Below are positions 8,804 to 19,859 of a DNA stretch of 64,000 nucleotides, in pieces (the stretch's first letter is position 1; each line of letters begins with the position of its first letter). Made by a program: the position numbers and the translations under genes. The DNA lies in contig NZ_LMGL01000001.1 of assembly GCF_001427145.1 (NCBI RefSeq), positions 1,255,241 through 1,319,240 on the forward strand, in the 5' to 3' direction. The stretch is from Microbacterium sp. Root166. GTDB taxonomy: Bacteria; Actinomycetota; Actinomycetes; Actinomycetales; Microbacteriaceae. The notes below the pieces were generated by a model that made no database searches, was not told the origin of the DNA, and saw only the letters and a program-made list of their open reading frames with translations.

Positions 8804-9420
8804 ACGAGGAGGTCCGTCTCGCGCTGCAGCCGGTCGCCGACCGTGAAGACGGTCGCGGCCAGCGAGAAGATGAAGGCCGCGAGAATCAGCGTCGAGACGT
8901 GGACGCTCATCGTCACGTTGTCGTAGGTGCCGTCGGAGATGGCGCGGAAGGCGTCGTTGGCGACCATGTTGCCGAAGAACGGAACCCCCGCGATCCCGCC
9001 GAGCGCCGCGATGCCCGCCAGGCCGACCAGCCCGGTGTTCCGCTTGCCGAAGACGCGCCCGCGCATGACCGAGATCGTGACGAGGACGAGGCACACGACC
9101 AGCAGCGAGACGGATGCCACGGCCACCACCTGTTCGAGCACGAGCGCGATCCGTCCCGCCGTCGAGAGGCCGTCGGTCGTGAGCACGGCTGTCTGCAGCT
9201 CGACGTCGCGCATCTCGCCGCCGGGACCGATGGGCGCCTGCGCCGTCGTCCCCGAGAAGGTCGCCGGGACATGGACAGGGCCGCCGCTCAGCCCTTCGAC
9301 GACGCGGACAATCGCCGCGTAGAGCGTGGCTCCCACGATCGCGACGCCGGCGACGATGAAGAACCACATCGCGGCCAGGTCGGCCCTGCTGACGGGGCGA
9401 TCCCCGGTCTGACTGGTCAT
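8800..9420 (-). CDS. DUF2975 four-helix membrane protein
   Basis: A 206-residue integral membrane protein with four predicted helices (near residues 18-40, 95-118, 128-150 and 172-192) and a hydrophilic loop of about 50 residues between helices 1 and 2. Size, topology and the adjacent XRE gene fit the DUF2975 family. Its role is unknown; the pairing suggests the regulator responds to, or is held by, the membrane partner. ATG 9420 follows GGGAGCTC on the minus strand. Confidence 0.8.
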   Translation of the reverse strand: MTSQTGDRPVSRADLAAMWFFIVAGVAIVGATLYAAIVRVVEGLSGGPVHVPATFSGTTAQAPIGPGGEMRDVELQTAVLTTDGLSTAGRIALVLEQVVAVASVSLLVVCLVLVTISVMRGRVFGKRNTGLVGLAGIAALGGIAGVPFFGNMVANDAFRAISDGTYDNVTMSVHVSTLILAAFIFSLAATVFTVGDRLQRETDLLV

Positions 9421-9433
9421 GACGAGCTCCCTG

Positions 9434-9470
9434 CCATATCGATATTCGTTGGTATCGAAGAACGATATGG
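9434..9470 (-). promoter_or_regulatory. Candidate operator of the XRE/DUF2975 pair
   Basis: CCATATCG (9434-9441) and CGATATGG (9463-9470) form a perfect 8-base inverted repeat, with extra TATCGA words between the arms (9437-9442, 9453-9458). It begins 13 bases upstream of the DUF2975 start and is AT-rich against a GC-rich background. Confidence 0.6.
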
Positions 9471-9606
9471 CGAGCGGATGCCGATGTCAAGGCTCCGGTG
9501 CGCTATGCCCCTGGCGAACACGGGCATGCGGCATCCGCCCTCTCGTTACCCTCGTTGTACGGCGCGAGGGCTCGGCAGACCCTCAACGCCACGAAGGAGT
9601 TGAACG

Positions 9607-12132
<2,526 letters not shown>

Positions 12133-12163
12133 GAATCACCGGGTCGACTCGACCCGTGATGCG

Positions 12164-12196
12164 CGAAGAGCGGATGCCCACGGCATCCGCTCTTCG
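12164..12196 (+). terminator. clpC terminator
   Basis: A perfect 15-base stem, 12164-12178 with 12182-12196, and a 3-base loop, 31 bases after the clpC stop. As at 8515, the arms carry GGATGCC and GGCATCC. Confidence 0.85.
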
Positions 12197-12307
12197 TCGT
12201 TCCCGGGGTGTCGTGGCCGTGAGTCGCCAAGACACGCCGGACGCGCGCCGCCGAGTCGGCGTGTTCTGGCGACTCGATGGCGTCGTTCCCGGGCCTACGC
12301 TGGAGGG

Positions 12308-12811
12308 ATGAGCGAGTTCACGGTCCGCCCGGCGACGACCCGCGATGTGCGCGGCATCCAGGCGATGCTCGAGCCCTTCGTCCAGCGGCGGATCCTCCTC
12401 GGCAAAGATCTCGTGGTGCTCTACGAGGCCACGCAGCAGTTCGTCGTCGCGGAGGACGCCTCCGGGCAGCTCGTGGGCTGCGGCGCGCTGCATGTGATGT
12501 GGGAGGACCTCGGCGAGATCCGCACCCTCATCGTGACCGACGAGTGGCTGCACCACGGTGTCGGCCGGGGCATCGTCGAGGCGCTCGAGTCGAACGCCCG
12601 CACGCTCGGGCTCTCGCGGCTGTTCTGCCTGACCTTCGAGGTGGACTTCTTCACGCGCCGCGGGTTCTCGCCGATCGGCGAGCAGGTCGTCGACCCCGAC
12701 GTGTACTCGCAGCTGATCCGCTCACCCGACGAGGGTGTGGCCGAGTTCCTCGATCTCGCGCACGTGAAGCCGAACACGCTCGGCAACACCCGGATGATCA
12801 AGAACCTCTGA
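12308..12811 (+). CDS. argA: Amino-acid N-acetyltransferase (short actinobacterial ArgA)
   Basis: A 167-residue GNAT acetyltransferase closely resembling the mycobacterial Rv2747-type N-acetylglutamate synthase, the first step of arginine synthesis. Hallmarks are LVVLYEATQQFVVAE, VGCGALHVMWEDLGEIRTL, the acetyl-CoA loop HHGVGRGIV, FEVDFFTRRGF and the C-terminal AEFLDLAHVKPNTLGNTRM. It lacks the kinase-like domain of the long ArgA form, as expected for this type. ATG 12308 follows GGAGGG. It appears monocistronic. Confidence 0.85.
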   Translation: MSEFTVRPATTRDVRGIQAMLEPFVQRRILLGKDLVVLYEATQQFVVAEDASGQLVGCGALHVMWEDLGEIRTLIVTDEWLHHGVGRGIVEALESNARTLGLSRLFCLTFEVDFFTRRGFSPIGEQVVDPDVYSQLIRSPDEGVAEFLDLAHVKPNTLGNTRMIKNL

Positions 12812-12851
12812 CGCACGCCCTCGGAAGACGGATGCCGCGGCCCGCGCCGGT

Positions 12852-13193
12852 TCAGTCGAACAGGTCGCTGAGCCAGTGCTCCTTCTTCTTGCGCCGGTGG
12901 TCCTGGTTGTAGCCCTGGTTGCCGTAGCGCGGGTCATACGACTGCTGGCCGTACGACTCCTGCGCGGGCGGCGCGTACCCGGGGGCGGTGGCCGGGTAGC
13001 CGGGCTGGGACGAACCGTAGGCCGGAGCGGCCGGGGCGGCGGCTGCGGCGGGCATCTCGCGTGCGGCGCGCTCGAGGATCTTGTCGAGCTCGCCGCGGTC
13101 GAGCCAGACGCCGCGGCAGGTCGGGCAGTAGTCGATCTCCACGCCCGAGCGCTCGCTCATCACGAGCACGGAACCGTCGGTGGGGCACTTCAT
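12852..13193 (-). CDS. TFIIB-type zinc-ribbon protein
   Basis: A 113-residue protein starting with a zinc ribbon (MKCPTDGSVL, then DYCPTCRGVWLDRGEL) of the zf-TFIIB family, with two CxxC/CPxD-like knuckles. The rest is a Gln/Tyr/Pro/Gly-rich low-complexity region and a short basic-acidic end (HRRKKKEHWLSDLFD). The function is unknown. It converges on argA with 40 bases between them. Confidence 0.85.
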   Translation of the reverse strand: MKCPTDGSVLVMSERSGVEIDYCPTCRGVWLDRGELDKILERAAREMPAAAAAPAAPAYGSSQPGYPATAPGYAPPAQESYGQQSYDPRYGNQGYNQDHRRKKKEHWLSDLFD

Positions 13194-13309
13194 GGGGTCC
13201 TCCTAGGGGTCTCCTCGACCCTAGCGACCGGGCCTTTCACGCGGCTGTGAAGAGGCTCCGGCGGGCGTGCCGACCGCCGGAGGCGGGAAGGCCCGCCTAC
13301 CCTGGGAGG

Positions 13310-14023
13310 ATGACCGGCCAGACCCCGCGCAGACGCCACTCGGCAGCGGTGTATCGGCGTCGCCGGCTCGTCGTGTTCCTCGCCGTCCTCGCGATCGCCG
13401 GCGGAGTCGCCTGGCTGCTGATCGCCCAGCCGTGGCGCAGCTCCGCGACGGAGGTGGCGGCATCCCCGTCCGCGACGCCCAGCGCGACGCCCACCTCTAC
13501 CGGACTGCCGGTGGTGGAGTCGGACGCCTCAATGACGCCGACTCCCGAAGCCGACTCCGCTCAGGGCGCCGGCACCGTCGAGGGATCGACCCCCTCGCCA
13601 TCGGCGACCCCCGAGGCTCAGCCGTGCACCGACGACACTGTCGCGGTCGAGGCGGTCGTGAGCCAGGACTCGTACTCCGCCGATCAGAATCCCGCATTCT
13701 CCATCACGCTCACGAACAACGGACCCGACTGCACGCTCAACGTCGGCACCAGCGCGCAGTCGTTCACCGTCACCAGCGGCAGCGACACCTGGTGGCGCTC
13801 GACGGACTGCCAGAGCGAGCCGAACGACATGGTGGTCCTGCTTCAGGCGGGGCAGAGCGTGACCAGCGCCGCGCCGCTCACGTGGGACCGCACTCGCTCG
13901 GCGGTCGGGACCTGCGCAGACGCCACCAGGCAGCGTGCCGCGGGCGGGGGCGCCTCCTACCACCTGGGGGTCTCCATCGGCGGAATCGCCTCGACCACGA
14001 CGGCGCAGTTCCTGCTCTACTGA
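13310..14023 (+). CDS. Membrane-anchored protein with extracellular domain
   Basis: A 237-residue protein with a basic N-terminus, one hydrophobic helix (about 20-40, VVFLAVLAIAGGVAWLLIA), a Ser/Thr/Pro linker of about 60 residues and a beta-rich outer domain with four cysteines (CTDDTVAVEAVVS, SITLTNNGPDCTLNVG, DCQSEP, TCADATRQ). The domain resembles Ig-like or DUF4232-type actinobacterial secreted domains, but I cannot name a family. ATG 13310 has GGGAGG directly upstream. Confidence 0.75.
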   Translation: MTGQTPRRRHSAAVYRRRRLVVFLAVLAIAGGVAWLLIAQPWRSSATEVAASPSATPSATPTSTGLPVVESDASMTPTPEADSAQGAGTVEGSTPSPSATPEAQPCTDDTVAVEAVVSQDSYSADQNPAFSITLTNNGPDCTLNVGTSAQSFTVTSGSDTWWRSTDCQSEPNDMVVLLQAGQSVTSAAPLTWDRTRSAVGTCADATRQRAAGGGASYHLGVSIGGIASTTTAQFLLY

Positions 14024-14082
14024 GCCGGACAGTCAGGGCTGCGATTGCGCAGCGCCACCTCGCTCTGCGGGAGGGCATGAAA

Positions 14083-14114
14083 AGGCCCCCGGGGTTGGGG
14101 ACTCCCGGGGGCCT
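14083..14114 (+). terminator. Terminator after the membrane-anchored protein
   Basis: AGGCCCCCGGG (14083-14093) pairs perfectly with CCCGGGGGCCT (14104-14114) around a 10-base loop, 60 bases after the stop at 14023. Confidence 0.8.
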
Positions 14115-14553
14115 GCCATCGCCGGGAGTTCGGGCACACCCCATGGCGCGCGATCCTCGGCGATGATGAGAGAGCGCTGGGGACGCTTCTCTCGGAGGCG
14201 CTGGGGACGCCTCGTGACCAAGGATATATGAATTGGTCCAACCTTGCATGTCCCCACTTCGGTGGACAAGAATTGCGAATTTGGCCCTCCTGAGCCCGAA
14301 TCTGTCCCCCAAACGGGGGACAGACTGTGCAGATCGCCGGGCATACCCTGAGGTCAGCTCCCGCGGGCCGGCTCGTCGCTGTCCCCAGCAGTAGTCTCGT
14401 CCCCAGCGAGCCGAACGAGCCGCCGGTGAGCCGAGGGCCCTCTCGAGCCGCCCTTCAGGGGTCAGGCGCGGGGGGGCGTTTTGCCCGGCACCGGCTGCGC
14501 ACAGGACAGCGGGGCCGAAGCGCCCCCCGACACTTCGACCCCGCTCTGACGGA
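14115..14553. other. Non-coding region with repeated GCTGGGGAC motifs
   Basis: No convincing gene is present in these 439 bases. GCTGGGGACG occurs at 14176-14185 and 14200-14209 on the plus strand; its complement occurs at 14398-14407, with a one-base variant at 14380-14389. Between them, TCTGTCCCCC (14301-14310) and GGGGGACAGA (14315-14324) form a perfect 10-base hairpin with an AAAC loop, and TGTCCCCAC occurs near 14250. The cluster sits downstream of the permease gene. Confidence 0.6.
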
Positions 14554-16125
14554 TCAGACCTTCTCGTCGCCGAAGACCTGCGATTCCATCGCGTCGTATC
14601 CCTCGGCCTGGGGATCTCCGTGGCGCCCGCCGGAGAGGGCGTACTCCTCCTCCGGCGAGAGCACCAGGCGGTGCCGGAAGAAGAGAGCGAAGCCGACGAG
14701 GATCACCACGTAGACCACGCCGATGGCGATGATCGCGGGAAGGAACGTCGGGTTCAGCAGGAAGCCGACGAAGATCAGCGCGGCGATCAGGGCCGCGATC
14801 ACCGCGCCGGGAACCCCCCACGGGCTCAGGTAGGGCCGCTTGGCGTCGGGGAACTTCCGTCGCAGGATGACGAACGCGACCATCTGCAGCAGGTAGGCCA
14901 GCACCGCGCCCCAGACCGCGATGTTCAGCACGATGGCGCCCGCCACCGCTCCGGCGCCTTCGGGGTTCACGGCGGCGAGCACGTCGAGCACGACGAGCGC
15001 CAGGAAGCCGATCGCGGCACCGACCAGCAGCGCGACCCACGGCGTCTGCCGCTTGCCGGTCAGCGAGAGGAATCGGGGGTAGTAGCCTGCGCGCGAGAGC
15101 GAGTACATGTTGCGGCCGTAGGCGAACATGATGCCCTGCAGGGATGCGAGCAGGCCGACCAGGGCGAGCAGCGCGAGGACGGCGGCCACCTCGTTGCCCA
15201 CGATCGCCCGGAAGCCGTCGAGCAGCGGCTCCAGCGAGACGCCGGTCGCCTCGGCGCCGATGACTCCGGTGTTCAGGAACAGCACGAGCAGGCCGGTGAC
15301 GATGAGCGTGCCACGAGCCCAGAATCCCGCCTTGGGGATGTCGCGCACGGGGTCGTGCGACTCCTCCGCGGCGAGAGGGAGCTCCTCGATGCCGAGGAAG
15401 AACCACATGGCGAACGGCAGCGCGAACAGGATCGGCAGCACGCCGTGCGGGAGGAACTCGGTCTGACCGGCATCCGGTGCGATGTCCCACAGGTTCGACC
15501 ACTGGAAAGCGCCCGACACCAGAGCCATGACCGAGAAGACCACGATGATGCCGATCGAGATGATCGAGACGACGATCGCGAACTTGAACGAGATGCTCGC
15601 GCCTGCGGCGTTCAGCAGCACGAACGCCAGGTAGAGAACGACGTACCAGAGCCACATCATGTTGGAGCCGGTGGCGGCGGACAGGTCGAAGCCGAGCAGC
15701 TCGGCGGTGATGGCATTGGCGTACGACGCGGAGAAGAAGACGATGACCGCCGTGGTGGCCACGTATTCGATGGTCTCGGCCGCGCCGGTGATGAGGCCGC
15801 CCCAGGGCCCCATCGCCGACCGAGCGAACGAGTACGCACCCCCGGTGTGCGGCATGGCGGCCGCCATCTCGCCGATCGAGAAGATCATGCCGTAGTACAT
15901 GACGACCAGGATCGCGAAGGCGATCAGCATGCCCCCGAAGCCGGCGAAGTCGATGCCGAAGTTCCAGCCCGAGAAGTCTCCCGAGATGACCGCGGCCACC
16001 GCCAGTCCCCAGAGGCCCCACACTCCGGCCGACCTTTTGAGGGTCCGCTTCTGGAAGTAGTCCTGTCCGGCTCGCGTATAGGTCGCCCCGGCGACCTTCG
16101 CGGAATCCTCTCGCGGCTGCGACAT
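14554..16125 (-). CDS. APC-family permease, ethanolamine type
   Basis: A 523-residue amino-acid/polyamine/organocation transporter with about 12 membrane helices. The N-terminal GDFSGWNFG block, MPHTGGAYSFARSAMGPWGG and the FFLGIEELPLAAEESHDP loop are typical of ethanolamine permeases (Eat). It is divergent from a glutamine-synthetase-like ligase and an amine-oxidation set, which supports uptake of ethanolamine or a related amine. Another small amine is possible. Confidence 0.8.
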   Translation of the reverse strand: MSQPREDSAKVAGATYTRAGQDYFQKRTLKRSAGVWGLWGLAVAAVISGDFSGWNFGIDFAGFGGMLIAFAILVVMYYGMIFSIGEMAAAMPHTGGAYSFARSAMGPWGGLITGAAETIEYVATTAVIVFFSASYANAITAELLGFDLSAATGSNMMWLWYVVLYLAFVLLNAAGASISFKFAIVVSIISIGIIVVFSVMALVSGAFQWSNLWDIAPDAGQTEFLPHGVLPILFALPFAMWFFLGIEELPLAAEESHDPVRDIPKAGFWARGTLIVTGLLVLFLNTGVIGAEATGVSLEPLLDGFRAIVGNEVAAVLALLALVGLLASLQGIMFAYGRNMYSLSRAGYYPRFLSLTGKRQTPWVALLVGAAIGFLALVVLDVLAAVNPEGAGAVAGAIVLNIAVWGAVLAYLLQMVAFVILRRKFPDAKRPYLSPWGVPGAVIAALIAALIFVGFLLNPTFLPAIIAIGVVYVVILVGFALFFRHRLVLSPEEEYALSGGRHGDPQAEGYDAMESQVFGDEKV

Positions 16126-16279
16126 CGATCCTCCGTGCGCTCGGGTGTGACGCGAGGGTGCGTCTTGCGCATGATTGTGGCGCTAAAGGTGGGCTGTGTC
16201 TACCTTTGGATGTGAATTCCTCGTTACAGTGGACGCGACCGCGGCGAGCGACTCACCCGCGAGAAGACTGGAGGCAGGC
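16126..16279. promoter_or_regulatory. Divergent promoter region, permease / ligase operon
   Basis: The 154 bases between the divergent genes should hold both promoters. I see a short inverted repeat, AAAGGT (16185-16190) and ACCTTT (16202-16207), but no convincing -35/-10 pair. GGAGG at 16270-16274 is the ribosome site for the ligase start at 16280. Confidence 0.4.
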
Positions 16280-17635
16280 ATGCCGGGCAATCTCCCCGTT
16301 GCAGAACTTCATTCCGCGATCGCCGCAGGAGAGATCGACACCGTGATCGTCGCCTTCGCCGACGCGCAGGGACGCATGGTGGGAAAGCGCGTCTCCGCGC
16401 GGTTCTTCCAGGAGGAGGTGCTCAGTCACGGTGCCGAGGCGTGCAACTACCTGCTGTCGGTCGACGTCGACATGAACACCGTCGACGGCTACGCCATGTC
16501 GAGCTGGGAGACCGGCTACGGCGACATGAATCTGCGCCCCGACACCGAGACGCTCCGCCTCATCCCGTGGCAGCCCGGCACCGCTCTCGTGATGGCCGAC
16601 CTCGCCTGGGAGTCCGGCGACCCCGTCGTCCAGGCGCCCCGCGAGATCCTCAAGGCGCAGCGCGCGCGCCTGGCCGAGCGCGGCCTGACCGCCTACTCCG
16701 GCACGGAGCTGGAGTTCATCGTCTTCGACGACTCGTACCGGGATGCCTGGGCAAAGGGCTACCGCGACCTCAAGACGTCGACGGACTACAACGTCGACTA
16801 CGACCTCCTCGCGTCCGGACGTCTCGAGCCGCTGCTGCGCGACATCCGTCTCGGCATGGACGGCGCGGGCCTGTACACCGAGGGCGTGAAGGGGGAGTGC
16901 AACCTCGGTCAGCAGGAGATCGCGTTCCGCTACGCCGAGGTGCTCGAGACCGCCGACCAGCACACCATCTACAAGAGCGGCGCGAAGTCCATCGCCGACG
17001 CGCACGGCAAGTCGATCACCTTCATGGCCAAGTTCAACGAGCGCGAGGGCAACAGCTGCCACATCCACCTCTCGCTGCGCACCGGCGAGGGCGAGGCGGT
17101 GATGGCGGGGGACGGCACCCACGGGTTCAGTCCGCTGATGGAGCACTGGATCGCCGGCATCCTCGCCACGCTGCGCGAGTTCACGCTGCTGTACGCCCCC
17201 ACGATCAACTCGTACAAGCGGTACGCGAAGGGCACGTTCGCTCCGACGGGCGTCGCGTGGGGCATCGACAACCGCACCTGCGCGCTGCGGGTGGTCGGTC
17301 ACGGCGCATCGCTGCGGGTCGAGAATCGCGTGCCCGGCGGCGACGTCAACCCGTACCTCGGCATCGCCGCGATCATCGCCGGCGGCCTGCACGGGATCGA
17401 GCACGAGCTCCCGCTCCCGGCGGCTCTGGGCGGAAACGCGTACGCCTCCGACGTCGACCACCTGCCGACGACGCTGCGCGAGGCGGCCCGCCTGTTCGAC
17501 GAGTCCGCGATCGCGCGTGCCGCGTTCGGCGACGACATGGTCGAGCACTACCTGAACCAGGCCCGCATCGAGGTCGAGGCCTACGACGCCGCGGTCACCG
17601 ACTGGGAGAGGGTGCGTGGATTTGAGCGCCTCTGA
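16280..17635 (+). CDS. Glutamine-synthetase-like gamma-glutamyl-amine ligase
   Basis: A 451-residue member of the GS fold, close to PuuA/GlnA3/GlnA4-type enzymes that join glutamate to an amine with ATP rather than making glutamine. Visible GS blocks are GTELEFIVFDD, VKGECNLGQQEIAFRYA, KSITFMAKFNEREGNSCHIHLSL and KRYAKGTFAPTGVAWGIDNRTCALRV. ATG 16280 is chosen for its GGAGG site; an in-frame GTG lies at 16196. It leads an operon with amidotransferase, aldehyde dehydrogenase and SDR, as in gamma-glutamylated amine catabolism. Its amine is inferred from the permease next door. Confidence 0.85.
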   Translation: MPGNLPVAELHSAIAAGEIDTVIVAFADAQGRMVGKRVSARFFQEEVLSHGAEACNYLLSVDVDMNTVDGYAMSSWETGYGDMNLRPDTETLRLIPWQPGTALVMADLAWESGDPVVQAPREILKAQRARLAERGLTAYSGTELEFIVFDDSYRDAWAKGYRDLKTSTDYNVDYDLLASGRLEPLLRDIRLGMDGAGLYTEGVKGECNLGQQEIAFRYAEVLETADQHTIYKSGAKSIADAHGKSITFMAKFNEREGNSCHIHLSLRTGEGEAVMAGDGTHGFSPLMEHWIAGILATLREFTLLYAPTINSYKRYAKGTFAPTGVAWGIDNRTCALRVVGHGASLRVENRVPGGDVNPYLGIAAIIAGGLHGIEHELPLPAALGGNAYASDVDHLPTTLREAARLFDESAIARAAFGDDMVEHYLNQARIEVEAYDAAVTDWERVRGFERL

Positions 17636-18380
17636 ACAGCGACGGCGGCCGGTGATCGGACTCACCACCTACCTCGAGCAGGCCAAGCAGGGCGTATGGG
17701 ACGTGCGCGCCGCATTCCTCCCGCACCAGTACTTCGACGCGGTCATCGCCTCGGGGGGCGTCGCGGTGCTGCTTCCGCCGCAGCCCGCTCCGGATGCCGC
17801 GGCCGCCGTGCTCGATGGCCTCGACGGCCTGATCCTCACCGGAGGCCTCGACGTGCAGCCCGAGCTGTACGGCGCGGAGCGCCATCCGCTCACCGACCCG
17901 GCCCGGCCCGACCGCGACGAGTGGGAGATTGAGCTCTTCCGCGGCGCGGAGGAGCGACGGATGCCGGTCCTCGCCATCTGCCGGGGGCTCCAGGTCGTGA
18001 ACGTCGCACGCGGCGGCACGCTGCACCAGCACCTGCCGGATGCCCTGGGAACCGAGCGGTACCGCATCGGCGGCGGCGTGTTCGCGACCAACGAGGTGCG
18101 GATCGAGGGCGGATCCCGGCTCGCGGGGCTCGTGGGCGACGGCACGCTCGACGTCCACAGCTACCACCACCAGGGCGTCGACCGCCTCGGCGACGGTCTG
18201 GTGGCGACCGCGACGACCGACGACGGGCTCGTCCAGGCGATCGAGTCCGACGGGGACGGCTACCTCGTGGGCGTGCAGTGGCACCCGGAGGAGAACGCCG
18301 AGGACCGGCGGCTGTTCGCGGGACTCGTGGCCGAGGCATCCGTCTACGCCAATCGTTCTGTGGGAAAGGTCGGCGCATGA
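17616..18380 (+). CDS. Class I glutamine-amidotransferase-like gamma-glutamyl hydrolase (PuuD type)
   Basis: A 254-residue peptidase C26 protein. The catalytic triad is visible: Cys122 in AICRGLQVVN and His223/Glu225 in GVQWHPEE. The LILTGGLDVQP block supports the gamma-glutamyl-gamma-aminobutyrate hydrolase family, which removes glutamate after the amine carbon skeleton is oxidised. The GTG start at 17616 lies inside the end of the ligase gene, with GGGAGAGG just upstream, and the stop overlaps the dehydrogenase start (ATGA), so translation is coupled. Confidence 0.88.
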   Translation: MDLSASEQRRRPVIGLTTYLEQAKQGVWDVRAAFLPHQYFDAVIASGGVAVLLPPQPAPDAAAAVLDGLDGLILTGGLDVQPELYGAERHPLTDPARPDRDEWEIELFRGAEERRMPVLAICRGLQVVNVARGGTLHQHLPDALGTERYRIGGGVFATNEVRIEGGSRLAGLVGDGTLDVHSYHHQGVDRLGDGLVATATTDDGLVQAIESDGDGYLVGVQWHPEENAEDRRLFAGLVAEASVYANRSVGKVGA

Positions 18381-19738
18381 GTGGCACGTTCACCGTCATC
18401 AATCCGGCGACCGCGCAGCCCATCCGCGAGATCGCTAGGGCGGGGGCCGACGAGGTCGACGCCGCCATCGCGGCGGCCGTGGTCGCACAGCGAGGCTGGG
18501 CGTCCTCTGCCCCACTCACCCGTGCCGACGCGCTGCGCCGCTTCGCGCGCGTCGTCGAAGAGCACGTCGAAGAGCTGGCACAGCTCGAGGTGCTCAATTC
18601 GGGGCATCCGATCGGGTCCGCCCGGTGGGAGGCGTCGCACGTCGCCCAGGTGCTGAACTTCTACGCGGGGGCGCCGGAGCGGCTGAGCGGGCAGCAGATC
18701 CCGGTCGCCGGTGGGCTCGACGTGACCTTCCACGAGCCGTACGGCGTGGTCGGGATCATCGTCCCGTGGAACTTCCCGATGACGATCGCGTCGTGGGGCT
18801 TCGCGCCCGCGCTCGCCGCGGGCAACGCCGTCGTGCTCAAGCCCGCCGAGCTGACGCCCCTCACCGCGATCCGGCTGGGCGAGCTCGCGCTCGAGGCCGG
18901 GCTGCCCGAAGGACTGTTCTCGGTCGTGACGGGATCGGGCTCGGTGGTCGGGCAGCGGTTCGTGTCGCACCCGGACGTGCGCAAGGTCGTGTTCACCGGC
19001 TCGACCGAGGTCGGAGTGTCGGTGGCGGCGGGCTGCGCGCAGGCGCTCAAGCCCGTGACACTCGAGCTCGGCGGCAAGAGCGCCAACATCGTGTTCGAGG
19101 ACGCCGACCTCGAGAGGGCGGCATCGGCGGCCCCTGGCGCAGTGTTCGACAACGCCGGTCAGGACTGCTGCGCGCGCAGCCGCATCCTGGTGCAGCGGTC
19201 GGTGTACGACCGGTTCCTCGAGCTGCTCGAGCCGGCCGTGCGTGGGTTCGCGGTCGGCGATCCGACGCTGGAGGGCACCCAGATGGGACCGCTGATCTCG
19301 GCATCCCATCGCTCGACAGTTGCCGGATTCGTCGACGGGGCGAACGTCGCGTTCCGCGGCTCGGCCCCGGACGGCGACGGGTTCTGGTTCGCGCCGACCG
19401 TCGTGCTGGCCGAGCGCGGCGACCGCATCGCGCGCGAGGAGGTCTTCGGACCGGTCGTCGCCGTGCTGCCGTTCGACGACGAGGCGGACGCCGTCGCGCT
19501 CGCCAACGACACGATCTACGGCCTCGCCGGGTCGATCTGGACCGAGAACCTCGGCCGCGCAGTGCGGGTCTCCCGCGCCGTCAAGAGCGGGGTGCTGTCG
19601 GTCAACTCGCACTCGTCGGTGCGGTACTGGACGCCGTTCGGCGGCATGAAGGCGTCCGGCCTCGGGCGCGAGCTCGGCCCCGATGCGGCCGAGCACTTCA
19701 CCGAGACCAAGAACGTCTTCTTCGCGACGGATGACTGA
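18377..19738 (+). CDS. NAD(P)-dependent aldehyde dehydrogenase
   Basis: A 453-residue aldehyde dehydrogenase with the complete family signature: PWNFPMTIASWGFAPALAAGN, FTGSTEVG, the general-base Glu in LELGGKS, the catalytic Cys near residue 264 in GQDCCARSR, and EVFGPVVAVLPF. In a gamma-glutamylation operon it would oxidise the gamma-glutamyl-aminoaldehyde to the acid (compare PuuC). ATG 18377 overlaps the preceding stop. Confidence 0.92.
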   Translation: MSGTFTVINPATAQPIREIARAGADEVDAAIAAAVVAQRGWASSAPLTRADALRRFARVVEEHVEELAQLEVLNSGHPIGSARWEASHVAQVLNFYAGAPERLSGQQIPVAGGLDVTFHEPYGVVGIIVPWNFPMTIASWGFAPALAAGNAVVLKPAELTPLTAIRLGELALEAGLPEGLFSVVTGSGSVVGQRFVSHPDVRKVVFTGSTEVGVSVAAGCAQALKPVTLELGGKSANIVFEDADLERAASAAPGAVFDNAGQDCCARSRILVQRSVYDRFLELLEPAVRGFAVGDPTLEGTQMGPLISASHRSTVAGFVDGANVAFRGSAPDGDGFWFAPTVVLAERGDRIAREEVFGPVVAVLPFDDEADAVALANDTIYGLAGSIWTENLGRAVRVSRAVKSGVLSVNSHSSVRYWTPFGGMKASGLGRELGPDAAEHFTETKNVFFATDD

Positions 19739-19764
19739 TGAGCGAGCGTCGGGAATTCGGCATC

Positions 19765-19818
19765 CATGTCGCGTTTCGTCCTGGTTCGAGGGCATCGAAC
19801 CGGACGAAGTGGGACATG
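19765..19818. repeat. Long imperfect inverted repeat within the operon
   Basis: Arms of about 24 bases (19765-19789 and 19795-19818) face each other around the loop GGGCA; the inner part (GGTTCGA/TCGAACC) is perfect and the outer ends CATGTC/GACATG match, with a few mismatches and a one-base bulge between. As RNA it would be a strong hairpin between the aldehyde dehydrogenase and SDR genes. Confidence 0.8.
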
Positions 19819-19859
19819 CAGCGGGGGAATCGGGACATGAACAAGAGGAGAACCACCGA

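Noticed and set aside
9481-9606. ClgR or HAIR operator upstream of clpC
   Set aside because: I looked for CGC-N5-GCG-type and CTTGAGT-N7-ACTCAAG palindromes; the nearest CGC/GCG pair has the wrong spacing.
14033-14344. Minus-strand open frame in the gene-free region
   Set aside because: No ribosome site or family similarity, and it crosses hairpins and repeated motifs.
16126-16279. Riboswitch before the ligase operon
   Set aside because: Only a six-base inverted repeat is visible, with no conserved aptamer-like core or terminator alternative.
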